Below are positions 1-10,451 of a stretch of 64,000 bases of DNA, in pieces (the first letter of the stretch is position 1; the number at the start of each line of letters is the position of its first letter). This DNA comes from Manihot esculenta (lineage: Eukaryota > Streptophyta > Magnoliopsida > Malpighiales > Euphorbiaceae), in contig NC_035170.2 of assembly GCF_001659605.2 (NCBI RefSeq), positions 13,434,502 through 13,498,501 of the forward strand, written 5' to 3'. A program made the translations under genes and the position numbers. A model generated the notes under the pieces. That model did not search any database. It was not told where the DNA came from and saw only the letters and a list, made by a program, of their open reading frames with translations.

Positions 1-1030
1 ATAAAAAAAATATGCAGAAAAATCAAACTCACTCACCCAAATCAAAATTTTACCAACTTCTAATATCAATCATCACATTCAATATTATCAAAATTATTAA
101 TTTTGTATAATTATTCTTTATTTATATATATATATATAAGTTCTTTAGGTAATATTATAATTATTAACTTTTAAAATTAAGTTGATTTATAAAATTATGA
201 TATCCACTTTATCATTTTATAAATTTGAACATTTTCTCCACTAATTTAATATTATTGTAATTATTTTAATATTTAATATGTTTAGTTAAAGATTAAATTA
301 TTATTATCACATTATTGAATTACATTATCACTTTATAATTAAATAATTATTATTAATTTATTAAATTTAAAATACTCAAAATAATAAAATTTATTCACTT
401 TAAAAATTTTTAAAATTGTTTGTGGATGAAAGAAAAATTTACTATATGATAATTTAATATTATTAAAATTATTAATTTTTATAATTATTTTTAACATTAT
501 ATATATATACATAACTTAAATGATATTAAATATGCTAACATTTAAAATCATAGTAATCATCGTATTATCTTATAATTTTAATTTTATAAATTTGAGCTTT
601 TTATTATATAATTTAATATTATAATAATTATTTTAATATTTAATATTTTTAATTAAAAATTAAATTATCACTTTATTATCCTGTAAGCATTTAAAAAAAA
701 AACACTTATTTCTAATGATTTAATATTATCAAAATTTTAAGTTTTTTTTAGCATACCCTAAAATTCAAATATTTATTTACTAATTTTAAATTAATTTAAA
801 TAATAAAATTACTTTCCACTTTAAAATTTAAATATATTTATCAATAATTAAAAAAAAGAACATATTACCTAATAATTTTAAATTATCAAAACTTTATATA
901 TTACTTTTCATAATTAATTTAATATTGAATTTGAAATTAAAATTTATTGTTAATAATTAAAAAACTACTTTTTATTTATTAAATTTATATTATCAATTTT
1001 TTTTATTTATATTCCAAACTTCAAAAATCA
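1..1030. repeat. AT-rich intergenic DNA with diverged internal repeats
   Basis: No coding potential seen. Two stretches (about 200-330 and 545-690) share the same order of words: a TTTATAAATTTGA motif, then an AATATTTAATAT motif, then a run of TTAAATTA ending in TATCAC. This suggests an old tandem repeat of roughly 365 bp. Low complexity makes the exact unit uncertain. Confidence 0.35.
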
Positions 1031-1034
1031 ATTA

Positions 1035-1199
1035 TCTACACATAAGAGCCACACACTTATATTATTTTACTCATTTCAATTTCTTTATTTTAATTTCAAT
1101 TACTTTAAACAATTTAATTATGAAAACTATCTCATTATTATTGAAATGAAGAAATTAAAATGAGAAAATAGCATAAGTGTGTGACTTTCTATGTGTGGA
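1035..1199. mobile_element. Hairpin MITE-like inverted repeat
   Basis: The left arm (1035-1095) and right arm (1139-1199) are near-perfect inverted repeats of about 60 bp around a short AT-rich spacer. The outer ends read TCTACACATA on the left and TATGTGTGGA on the right. Length and structure fit a foldback MITE. I could not fix a target-site duplication, so the superfamily is open. Confidence 0.6.
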
Positions 1200-1269
1200 T
1201 GTGCATTTTTCAAAATAAATAAATAAAGAATAAAGAAGAAAAAGCAGAGGGATGAAGGTGTATGTGACT

Positions 1270-1760
1270 CAGAGTTGAGGTACTATGACACTTCAAAAAA
1301 TACTATTTAATTTATATAATAATATGTTTTGATCTTACAAAATATATTAAAATTTTAAAAAATTTATTAATCAATTTTTTTATTAGTTTTAGCTATTAAA
1401 TATTTTATTATTTATTCATTCATATTTTTTATAATATAAAAAATTTTTTAATTAATTTTTTAATTTTATAAAAATATATATTAATTAATTCTCCATTTTG
1501 AGAGTATTTTAGATTTTATTATAATATTTAATAGTTAAAATTAATAAAAAGATTAATTAATAATTTTTTTTATAAAATTAAAAAATTAATTAAATTTTTT
1601 TTATATTATATAGATGAAATAAAATAGATTAAAACTAATGAAATGATTTATTAATAGAATTTTTTTAAAAAATTTTAAAAATATTTTAATATTTTTTTTA
1701 AAAAATTGAGAGATTATTTAATAAATTTTTAATAATAAATTTAAAAAAAAATGAAATAAT
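1270..1760. repeat. AT-rich foldback repeat, copy 1
   Basis: The segment at about 1365-1405 is the inverted complement of about 1519-1562; both carry a TTTAGCTATTAAATATTTTAT-like core. Related sequence recurs at about 2175-2440 and 7240-7495. These look like members of one AT-rich foldback family; the borders are approximate. Confidence 0.4.
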
Positions 1761-2133
1761 TTTTTTAAAAAAAATGTGCAAGAGATTGTGCATTCAACAA
1801 GGCTTAAGAAGGGTTCAACAACTATTCTAGAGGTCTAAAAATAAAAAGAATCAACCTAGAAAAAATCAACAAAATCAGAAAAAAAAAATCTAAACCATAG
1901 AAAATAAATTAAATCAAACCAATCCACCCAAACTTCGGACATAAAAAAGCGACACTATAACATTTCAGGGACATAGTACCCTTTCGAAACTGTCCTAGAG
2001 AAACTATAACAAAACTACAAAAGTAAAACTAATCGTTTTTTTTTCTCTTGTAAACTCATCCCTCTTTTAATATGAAGAAATTTATTATTTAATAGGTATA
2101 TTATAGAAAACTCATTTGTCGGTTTGTTAACTT

Positions 2134-2136
<3 letters not shown>

Positions 2137-2174
<38 letters not shown>
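2137..2174. repeat. (AT)n microsatellite
   Basis: About 19 uninterrupted AT dinucleotides. Confidence 0.95.
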
Positions 2175-2179
<5 letters not shown>

Positions 2180-2440
2180 TTTATATAAAATTTTAAAAAA
2201 TCTATTAATCAGTTATACTGTTAATTTTAACCGTTAATTTTTTTATTATTTAGTCTATATAGTTTGAAAAAATTCGATTAATTAATTTTTTTCTATTAAA
2301 ACCATTTAAAATTTTTTTGCAATATTTATCGGAAGACTTTTTAAAATTTTATAAACGTTTTAATGTATTTTTCAAAATTGAGATACTAATTAATAAGTTT
2401 TTTTATAATAGAGGGACCAAATAGTAATTTTTCATTTAAT
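2175..2440. repeat. AT-rich foldback repeat, copy 2
   Basis: Shares the TTTTAAAAAATCTATTAATCA and AACCGTTAATTTTTT type words with the repeats at 1270-1760 and 7240-7495. It ends just upstream of the DUF247 gene, so it may lie in that gene's promoter region. Confidence 0.4.
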
Positions 2441-2530
2441 ATATTGTATTAATATTAAGGTTGTTCAAAGATATTGCATAGGGAGGTGATTTGAGTCCAG
2501 TTTCTCTGACAAAAAGCTATCAAAATACAA

Positions 2531-4015
2531 ATGGGTACACAGACAGATTCTGTTCTCAGTCTATACTCCAATGAAGAAAATTGGATAATCATGATGAAGA
2601 TGCTACTCAACAAGGAGGAACTTGTCTGTGACATTGACAATCCTCCATACTGTATCAGTAAAGCTCCCAAAGCTATAAGGTCCATCAAGGAAGAAGCTGT
2701 TGTTCCTCAAAGAATTGCTATAGGACCTTACCATCATTTCAAATCTAATCTCTACAAGATGGAGAAATGCAAGCTTGAACATGTTAAGGTTGCTCATCAG
2801 CATCTGCAACTCCCTAGCTTCGAGCTTCTCGTTGATCATTTTCAGACAAATGCGACACGACTTCGTGGTTATTACCAGGAGGTTTTGGACGTAAGCGATG
2901 ATACCTTGTCATGGATAATGGTAATTGATGGTCTGTTCTTGCTGCAGTTGATCTGTAATGAAGATCCTTTGGAGTTTGTTGATTCATCAGGAAGAAGCGT
3001 TACCATGGAAACCATCTTAAGAGATGTGATAATGCTTGAGAATCAGATCCCATTCTTTGTTTTAGAGAATCTTCTTGCCGAATCCAATCATGCAACAAAA
3101 ATCCCGTCTTTATTTACTTTGGCAATGAAGTTTCTTCCAAAAATTTCTCCAATGGAGCTGCAAGGGATTTTCATGGAGGAGAGGCATGGGAATGCTTTGC
3201 ATTTGCTGGATTTTGTGTACAATTTAGTTTGTGTTGGAGGGTCCCCAGTCCCATCAACCACACTTGATTTTGCAGTAGAAACGATAAGCTTGACTGTTTG
3301 GAGTACACTCTGGAATACGGTTAAAACTCTAAACTTTAGCTTCTTAGCCCTCCCTGTTAAAATCATAGATTCGACTCTGAATGTCCTTGCATCTATGGGA
3401 ATCTCCTTCTCTTTACAAATCGTAGAGGAGAAGGCTTTGATTCCGACAGCTTCAGAGTTGTCCAAAGTCAAGGTTAAGCTCAGCAACACTGCCTATGGCA
3501 TCAGAACCATCCATTTCAGCCACGCTGACACAACTCTTCACCTTCCAAAGCTTACTATGAACATTAATTCAGGAACCACAATCGGAAATTTACTAGCATA
3601 TGAAGCTGTGGCGAAGCCTGAGACTCCAAATTTTGCACGTTACATGCAAATGATGGCAGCAATGGTTCACACTGGTGAGGATCTAGAGCTGCTAAAAAGT
3701 CAGAATATTTTGAAGCATGAAGGAGAGAGTGGTAATGTTGTAAAGCTGTTTAATGGGTTGAGACATGTTCTGATTCCTGAAGGTCAGTCAGATTTAGATT
3801 TTTGTATAAAAAATATTAATGACTATTATAATAGCAGGGGGAAGATAAGGGTAAAAAACTTCATAAAGCAGCTTGCTCATTCTTCATGGAGGGCTCTCAC
3901 AGTTCTTGCCATCATCTTGGTCTTGGCGCTGATGGCTCTTCAGAATTTCTGCTCAATCTATAGCTGCCAAGGACTATTTATGGCAAGCAAGAACAACTTG
4001 ATCTCTTCCTTTTAG
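2531..4015 (+). CDS. DUF247 / UPF0481 family protein, intact
   Basis: A 494-residue single-exon ORF. The N-terminal third has the DUF247 signature: a basic stretch before VVPQRIAIGPYHH (about residues 57-69), then MEKCKLEHVK. The middle carries LSWIMVIDGLFLLQLI and METILRDVIMLENQIPFFVL, the usual DUF247 core. Near the C-terminus, after SSWRALT, there is one strongly hydrophobic segment (LAIILVLALMAL), consistent with a single membrane anchor. The length is normal for the family. The ATG at 2531 is preceded by an A-rich context and is the first in frame; a second in-frame Met-Met follows at about residue 20. The molecular function of most DUF247 proteins is unknown; some act in grass self-incompatibility, and that cannot be inferred here. 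It converges on the SWIB gene to its right. A relic of its 3' half lies at 9912-10120. Confidence 0.9.
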   Translation: MGTQTDSVLSLYSNEENWIIMMKMLLNKEELVCDIDNPPYCISKAPKAIRSIKEEAVVPQRIAIGPYHHFKSNLYKMEKCKLEHVKVAHQHLQLPSFELLVDHFQTNATRLRGYYQEVLDVSDDTLSWIMVIDGLFLLQLICNEDPLEFVDSSGRSVTMETILRDVIMLENQIPFFVLENLLAESNHATKIPSLFTLAMKFLPKISPMELQGIFMEERHGNALHLLDFVYNLVCVGGSPVPSTTLDFAVETISLTVWSTLWNTVKTLNFSFLALPVKIIDSTLNVLASMGISFSLQIVEEKALIPTASELSKVKVKLSNTAYGIRTIHFSHADTTLHLPKLTMNINSGTTIGNLLAYEAVAKPETPNFARYMQMMAAMVHTGEDLELLKSQNILKHEGESGNVVKLFNGLRHVLIPEGQSDLDFCIKNINDYYNSRGKIRVKNFIKQLAHSSWRALTVLAIILVLALMALQNFCSIYSCQGLFMASKNNLISSF

Positions 4016-4603
4016 TTTCTTGCTTTTGAAATGTCTAGTTGTTGCATTGGATTTGTTCTCTTACTTGTGTATTTGCTCTATATTTTCTTTTATTAGTCAC
4101 CCTGTTTTATGGACCTTTCGGTTTTAATTATTCTAAATATTGTCTACTTTTTTTTGTTATTATAGTTCATATATAAATTAATGTTTATTAGTTCAAAAAT
4201 ACCATAACTTTACCAATTTTCATATTTAACTTTACCAATTTTCATATTTATAATCAGAACTTTTAATTTTAGATAAAAAAAAAATTCAACTTTCAAATTT
4301 ATTATAATTGTAGCAATTTCTTAAATAGATTCTAATAAGATTTAAGCTTGTATACATAATTCAACTGAAGTTCAAAGCTGTCTAACAAAGCAAACACTGG
4401 AAATTCCCAACACAATCCATATTAAAAACCTATAGATTCAAGGAATCTACAAGGGAACTTTTTAACACAGCTAACTCTGTAGCTAAGCACTAAAAAACAC
4501 AAGACGCTACTAGAAGGCAGGAATTTCACCATTTTGTCACCCAAAAAGATAGCCGCCGAGCATAAAACTCGACCCATGAACTCCAAACGGAACTTTCTGA
4601 TAT
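4016..4603. other. Convergent intergenic / 3' UTR region
   Basis: This separates the DUF247 stop from the SWIB stop. About 4347-4603 matches 10188-10451 next to the second SWIB gene (shared words include ATTCAAGGAATCTA and TGTCACCCAAAAAGAT). It is therefore probably SWIB 3' UTR and part of the duplicated block. Confidence 0.6.
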
Positions 4604-6385
4604 TTACTTGAGAAAGTGAGGACTAATCAATCCTGCAACTTCGAGAAATCCAACTTGGTCCCTACCACTAAATATCTTCTTCAGCTTTTCATCACAAATT
4701 ATGATCTTCTTGTTATCAGGATCCTAGAAATGACAAGAAAACACAGTTAGCTCTAATTAATGGCATGGCAAATGATATCGACAAGCCTAAAATAGCATGC
4801 AGTTCACCTTAATAATAGTATGTTGATATAGAAAATGTAGTCGAAAAGAACCACCAAATTTCTAAGATGTACCCACCATCCTTGTACATAAAACATGAGA
4901 TTATCAAGCCTTTCAATTAAACAACAATTCAACCCTAACAATGATGAGCAACATCAGCATGCAAAATAACAGAACTCCAGCAAGCCTCCATGCCCACAAA
5001 TTATCTACTTGAAATTTACACATTTGCAAAATTTAATAGACAAAACAGAACTACCAAGCCCATTCCAGCGTAAGAGAAATTCTATTAACCAGTATGAATC
5101 TTCATCTAAGCTATCTCAGTATTGTCAAATTTCATATAATAATCATATCTAATCATGTCATTTAAAGCTGTTGGGAAATTAATTGGGATAAAAGCTCCAC
5201 ATTGTAAATCTATAAAATAAAAAGGAAAAACATAAATGGTTGGGTTGCAACATTGAATTTGCTAAATCTAAGCCCACAAACTAACATAGCGTGCAATATA
5301 TGCAGCATTCTCTTCGAATTTGATAGAAGCAAGACAAATCAAACAGACATTTGTCTAAATAGCATATAGCGCACAATTATGAAATACACAAATTGGCAAT
5401 CAAAATTCAAAAGATAGAAATGTATTAATTCGTATCAAGCAAACCTCTGAGATAAACTCAGCTCAAAATTCTACTAAACACATACTTCATTTAACAAAAG
5501 CAAATTTTCACCAAACATAGAGCAAATTATCCAAAAGAAACTAAGCAGCATTTAGTTAGTTCAGTTGACCTTCTTGTTACAAAAATTCTAGTCTAAGCCC
5601 GAATTTTATGCAATCACAAAGCAAGCAGACACCCACAAATATACTTAAAATATAAATATGCAAATAAAGTTTGTTGATACTACATTTAGCTTGTGAGAAA
5701 AGGAGCAATCTGACATGCCCAGTTAAATAATATAAACATGAAAACCTGGGATTCATACTTGCCAATATAATATAAATTCATCAATACCCATCCCAATAAA
5801 TTCATCTCAGAAAGGGGAAAACAATAGGCGATTTCTATCTAAAAATAAGAGAATTTTCCGCGTGCATATGCAAAGACACCATCTTCAGCACATAAAAGGA
5901 AGGGAAAAAGAATCAACCCATTTCTCTAGGATATATTATGTAACGTTACAACCTCATCCAAAAGTCAAAAATAAACAAATAATACTTATAAACCAAAAAA
6001 AAAAAATTCACCCAAATCACTACTGCATAAATTTTTAACAAAATGTAGCCTTAGTATCGAAAGAGAAAGAGACCTGGAGATTATGCTCCTTAATATAGGC
6101 CCAAATGCGCTTAAGCGCTTGGGTACGAGGGATCTCCGATGCACCAACGAGCTCAGCCATTTCTGGAGTGACGCGGCGGGGCTTCATAATACCTCGGGGA
6201 CGCCGCTCCTGCTGCTGCTGCTGCTGCTGCGGCGATACCGTGGCACAAGTGACAGTGCGCATGACGCGCAGGGTAGCAGGATAAGGAGACGCGGGTGGAA
6301 GACTGCAGGAGGAGGGAGAAGGATTGAGAAATGACACATCTTTAGGGAAGAAGAAAGAGGTGAAACTCACAGAAGAAATAGCCAT
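4604..6385 (-). CDS. SWIB/MDM2-domain protein, plastid-type, copy A (two exons)
   Basis: Exon 1 is 6385-6074 and exon 2 is 4723-4604. The intron (6073-4724) starts GT and ends AG, phase 0. The product is 143 residues: 104 from exon 1 and 39 from exon 2. The first ~50 residues are Ser/Thr/Pro-rich with few acidic residues, like a chloroplast transit peptide (MAISSVSFTSFFFPK start). A Gln tract of seven follows. The SWIB domain then runs across the splice site: RGIMKPRRVTPEMAELVG, KRIWAYIKEHNLQ, and in exon 2 DPDNKKIIICDEKLKKIF and FLEVAGLISPHFLK to the stop. Plant proteins of this type are small SWIB-only proteins proposed to act in plastid nucleoids or nuclear chromatin; targeting here is inferred. 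I chose the ATG at 6385 because it matches copy B; the upstream GTG-started extension is not credible. Paralogue: 10452-12424. Confidence 0.9.
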
Positions 6386-6570
6386 TTGAAGTTGGAAGCT
6401 CACCGGCGGGCAGAGGGCTTTGTGTTATCCTGATAGAGAAGAAGAAAGGGTTCTCTTATGGGGTTTTGTGCAGGAGGCAGAATTACCTGAGCCCGCCTTA
6501 ATTCTCACGTCCTATTTTTCAACTTTTTCAACTTGAAAGTACTAAAATATCCCCATTTTGTATTGCCCTC
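6386..6570 (-). promoter_or_regulatory. 5' leader and proximal promoter of SWIB copy A
   Basis: 6386-6530 aligns with 12425-12590 upstream of copy B. Shared words include TGTTATCCTGATA / CGTTATCCTGATA and GGGGTTTTG. The duplication therefore included the leader and the start of the promoter. No clear TATA box was identified. Confidence 0.45.
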
Positions 6571-6574
6571 ATTT

Positions 6575-6775
6575 TGATACTCCCTCGCTTCCATATTTTT
6601 TATCGAATTTATTTTTTTGTACACGAAAATATATTTTTTATTAATTTTTTAATTATATTTATTTTAAATATGTTAAGTATTAAAAATAATATAAAATTAT
6701 AATAATCTATTTATATATTATTATAATCAATAAAAAATAAATAATAATTAAAAAAACTAAAATTTATGAGACGAT
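6575..6775. mobile_element. Stowaway-like MITE relic
   Basis: Starts ACTCCCTCGCTTCC, close to the CTCCCTCCGT end typical of Stowaway/mariner MITEs. The body matches the better preserved copy at 39645-39852. A related copy lies at a similar place upstream of SWIB copy B (12845-13085). Confidence 0.55.
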
Positions 6776-8180
6776 CATAATATTTTTTTTTAAAGCAAAA
6801 GTTAAAACCACTAAACTGATCTTGAGTGTAGCTCTTCAAATCCAACTTAAAGAGAAAGTAGAGAGAGGAAGAAAACAGTGAGGAATGTTTAAATTACAGA
6901 GATTAAATAATTATTATTTTAAAATTATAATAATTAAATATTTATATTTTAGAATTATAAATAATAATTAAAAAAAATATTTTAGTAATTTTATATATGA
7001 TTAACAACTCATATAAATATAAAAATTAAATAATTAATTATTTAAAATAAAATATATTAAATATTAATACACACCTATTGCTCCCCTCCCCTGAAACAAC
7101 TTCGTGGAGGCCTTGTACGTTGCAAATTTTTACATATATCACTTCATTGCCCTTCTAGTGCAACTTTTATATTTCTGTCTAATTCTACATTTCTCTCCAT
7201 ACTCAGATGAGAAAAACTATTTTATATCCCTCTCAATAAAACAAAATATTTTTATTTAATATTTAAAATTATAAAAAAAACTATACATAAAAAATTTTAA
7301 AAAAATAATAAACTTAATTTTTTAAAAAATTTATTAATTAATTTTTTTACACTAAAAATATTTAAAATTTTTTTATAATATTTAACCGTTAAAATTAATA
7401 TATAAACTAATTAATATATTTTTAAAATGTTAAAAATATTTTAATATATTTTTAAAAATTAATAAATTAATCGATGAAATTATCCCATTAAAAAAAATAG
7501 TACTAAGAAGTTCTTGCATTTCTCAATTTATAGGCAAGTGGCAGACACATGAAAATAATTTTATTTCTAAAAATGCTAGTCAAAATGGCATTTTTGGAAG
7601 CATTCTCTCACTTTTAGCTCGATCAAGCTATTGATGTTTTTAGAAGCACTCACGTAAAAAAATCTCTTTCAAATGGCTTTTTCGTAAAAAAATAATTTAG
7701 TTTTTATAATTTTAAAATATAATTATTTAATTTTTATAATTTAAAAAAGAAATGCAATCCTAATAATTTTAAAATAATAATTATATGGTCCTATAATTTA
7801 AAAATAACAACTATTTAGTCTATACAATTTATAAAATGACTAAATAATTAATGATTTAAAATAATATAAAATATTCAATGTGTTTTTAATAAATGACGAA
7901 TTGAATACTTAATTTTATTAAACCACATCAATTAAATAGCAGTTCTCTCTAAATAATAATTTTAATTCTGAAAATATAAGTCAAAATGATATTTTCAGAA
8001 ATAATAAATCATATCGAATTACATTAAATCTCAAAACGCAACTCAATTAATAATTTTTAGTAGCATGCATGTAAAAAATATTTTTTTATTAGCGTTTTTT
8101 TTTTTAAATCTAACATTAATTGTATAAATTGTTTCAAACTATATTAAATTTGTAAAATAATTTTTAATTTATATTATTTT
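6776..8180. other. AT-rich intergenic DNA with foldback repeat copy 3
   Basis: No gene recognised. About 7240-7495 belongs to the foldback family seen at 1270-1760 and 2175-2440. 7080-7200 is less AT-rich but has no convincing ORF or homology. Confidence 0.4.
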
Positions 8181-8760
8181 AATAATAAACCTGGAGGCTT
8201 AGACCTCTGGATCTTCTCTCCGTTTATGACTATACAGTTTCTGGTAGTTTTTATTTTGATTGAGGCATTTTTTGATTTTATTTACTTGTATTTATATTTT
8301 TAGATTATGTTCTATTTTCTTCAAAATTTTTTATTTCTATTTGGAGGGAGGTTTACTATTCATCGGCATTGACATCTCGAAACCGTGCTATTATCGCGAT
8401 GCTATTATATTTGGTGAGCACGACTCCCAAAAACTTCAAAGAAGCATAGAGCTTTATCGTGTCTTCTCTTTTTATATTGTAGCTGTCCTGTTGGAGATTC
8501 AAGCTTCTATTCATAATGATTGTTTGATTGCTTGCAGGTTGAATGTCGATGAGTGATGCTCTTAGAGTTTGCTTTTACTTTTACTCTTGTGATATTTATG
8601 CTGTGTGAATGTCGATTGACCTACGCTTTTGTTACCTCCCTCTTCAAGTTCATCTTTTTCTTTGCATTGAAGGAAGCTCGCAGCAAAAAATGAGAAAGGT
8701 CCATCATTCGGCAGTCCTAAAAATGTACAACCATGGTATAAAAGCACTTGGTAGATAATA
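8181..8760. other. Unassigned moderate-GC island
   Basis: Less AT-rich than its surroundings. A 98-codon ORF (8260-8556, +) lacks recognisable motifs and is rich in Phe, Tyr and Ile, as expected of chance AT-rich reading. A pyrimidine tract ending CTTGCAG near 8538 resembles a splice acceptor. Possibly a transposon leader or gene relic; not identified. Confidence 0.25.
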
Positions 8761-8826
8761 AACTTATATAAGTTTAAATTCTCATGAGTATCTCGAAAAA
8801 TATATAAAAATGTAAAAATATCATAC

Positions 8827-9096
8827 GTGATTGCGTTATAATTTCAAATTGAATAATCACGTTGATATATAAAACAATTCAATCACTTATACAAAACTAT
8901 AGAAAATAAATTAATGATTAATATCTCAACTCTCTCTCCATCAAAAACCCATATAGAAAACATACAAAAAATATAAATATAAATATAAGTGATTGGATTG
9001 TAATATTCAATTGATTAGTCATTTTGATATATAAAACTCAATCACTTGTATAAACTCACATAAAATGAATTGATTATTAATATCTCGACACTCTCT
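8827..9096. repeat. Tandem duplication, about 110-bp unit at 162-bp spacing
   Basis: 8827-8938 and 8989-9096 are diverged direct copies. Both begin GTGATT(G)G, contain GATATATAAAAC followed by CAATCACTT, and end TATCTC(A/G)AC. A shorter piece of the same repeat (about 11295-11325) sits in the intron of SWIB copy B but not at the matching place in copy A, so the family is dispersed and was mobile. Confidence 0.6.
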
Positions 9097-9299
9097 TTAA
9101 ATTTAACAAATTCCTATTACATTTTGTTTAGTTGAAAAATATCAAAAAAGAAAGGAAAGAAAAGTAATTATATATCCTTATTTAAAAGAAGTGAATGCTT
9201 TGTAAATAAATGTAAAAATATATAAAAGTTTTTTTTTTTTATATATTCTAAATTAGGATGTAAGGAAATAATAATCGATTAAGAACAATCGAGTTTGAG

Positions 9300-9800
9300 A
9301 TGTGATGTTCAGAGATCCAGAAAATAAGGTTTACAGTACAAATATAAATATTTAGGTGGAGAGAAAAATTCTCCTTTTATTTCTTTTTCTTTTTGTCCGC
9401 TCATTTTATTTCTTTTTCTTTTATCCACTAGTGATGTCTAACGACCTCCCTACTACAATATTATATGTCTCTGTCACTTAAATCCGTACGTACTACAGTG
9501 TCATATGTTTCTGTCACTCAAATCCGAACGTACGGATTTTTCAGAACTCCTCTTCACGCTAAGCGGCCATTTAATTTCCGGGACTGCGAAGTGATTAAAC
9601 CTGCTATTTTTTCTTACATCACATCGCCAGGCTGAATTATTTCTCGATAGACCTGGGCTTGCAGTCAACCCGGCCTATCCCACGTATCTGAGTCAAGGCC
9701 TGAGATGTTGGATCGGTCAGCTAAAAGAGACTTTATGAGATTTGGGTTTGGTCTCGTTCAAGGTAAATGAGGTCCAGCAGTCACCAAAATGATTTCAAAT
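9300..9800. repeat. Retroelement-like relic with 40-bp direct duplication
   Basis: 9451-9490 and 9491-9530 are adjacent direct copies of a 40-bp unit (TACTACA..., then TCTGTCACT(T/C)AAATCCG). A pyrimidine-rich stretch precedes it and a GC-richer segment follows. It resembles the promoter or U3 part of an LTR, but no ends or proteins were found. Confidence 0.35.
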
Positions 9801-9911
9801 AGTTTAAATTAATTTTTAATTGCATTTGAAATGAATTCGAATATTAATAGTATAAATTAAATTCAAATAATCTAATTTTCATAGGTATCTTACCGTTTAG
9901 GTCCACTGGGA

Positions 9912-10120
9912 GGACAACACTCTTCACCTTCCAGTCCATTTAATTCAGAGGTCATAATTAGAAATTTACTGGCATATGAAAGCTGTGACCAAAGCCTGAC
10001 TCAGTCCTGAAGACTTAGAGCTGCTCAAAAATAAGAAAATTGGCTGCACAAAGAAGAATGTGGTGAGGTTGTAAAAGCTCTTAAATGGGTGGAGAAATTC
10101 TCGTTTCTGAAGGAAAACGT
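9912..10120 (+). pseudogene. Relic of the 3' part of a DUF247 gene
   Basis: Aligns with about 3528-3785 of the intact DUF247 gene. Shared words include CTCTTCACCTTCCA, GAAATTTACT(A/G)GCATATGAA, AGAGCTGCT(A/C)AAAA and GGTTGTAAA. It carries frameshifts and lacks about 50 bp present in the intact copy (after GCCTGA). The rest of the gene is absent. It sits in the same position and orientation relative to SWIB copy B as the intact gene does to SWIB copy A, so the pair was duplicated together and this member then decayed. Confidence 0.8.
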
Positions 10121-10451
10121 GAACTCCAACACTGAAGGACTCTCTTGCATAGAAAGCCACAAATGCAGACACAATACCCAGAATTGAACTTGTATGCATA
10201 ATTCAACACATGTTAAAAGATGTCCAACAATGCATACATTGTAAATTCCGGATGATATCAAATTCTTTAAAACCTAGAGATTCAAGGAATCTAAGAAAAA
10301 ACAACTTAACAAGGCTGGCTATGTACCAACACTAATAAAGCTCAAAACAATAACATTGCAGAAAGCAGCAGGCATAATTTTCACTTTGTTGTCACCCAAA
10401 AAGATCGCTCCGGCACATGATCCATGAACATCAAACCAGACCTCCTAACAT

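Noticed and set aside
6083..6334. 83-codon plus-strand ORF with a Leu run
   Set aside because: It is antisense to SWIB exon 1; the Leu run is the Gln repeat read from the other strand.
8260..8556. 98-codon ORF
   Set aside because: No motif, Phe/Ile/Tyr-rich composition typical of chance reading in AT-rich DNA, no start context or paralogue.
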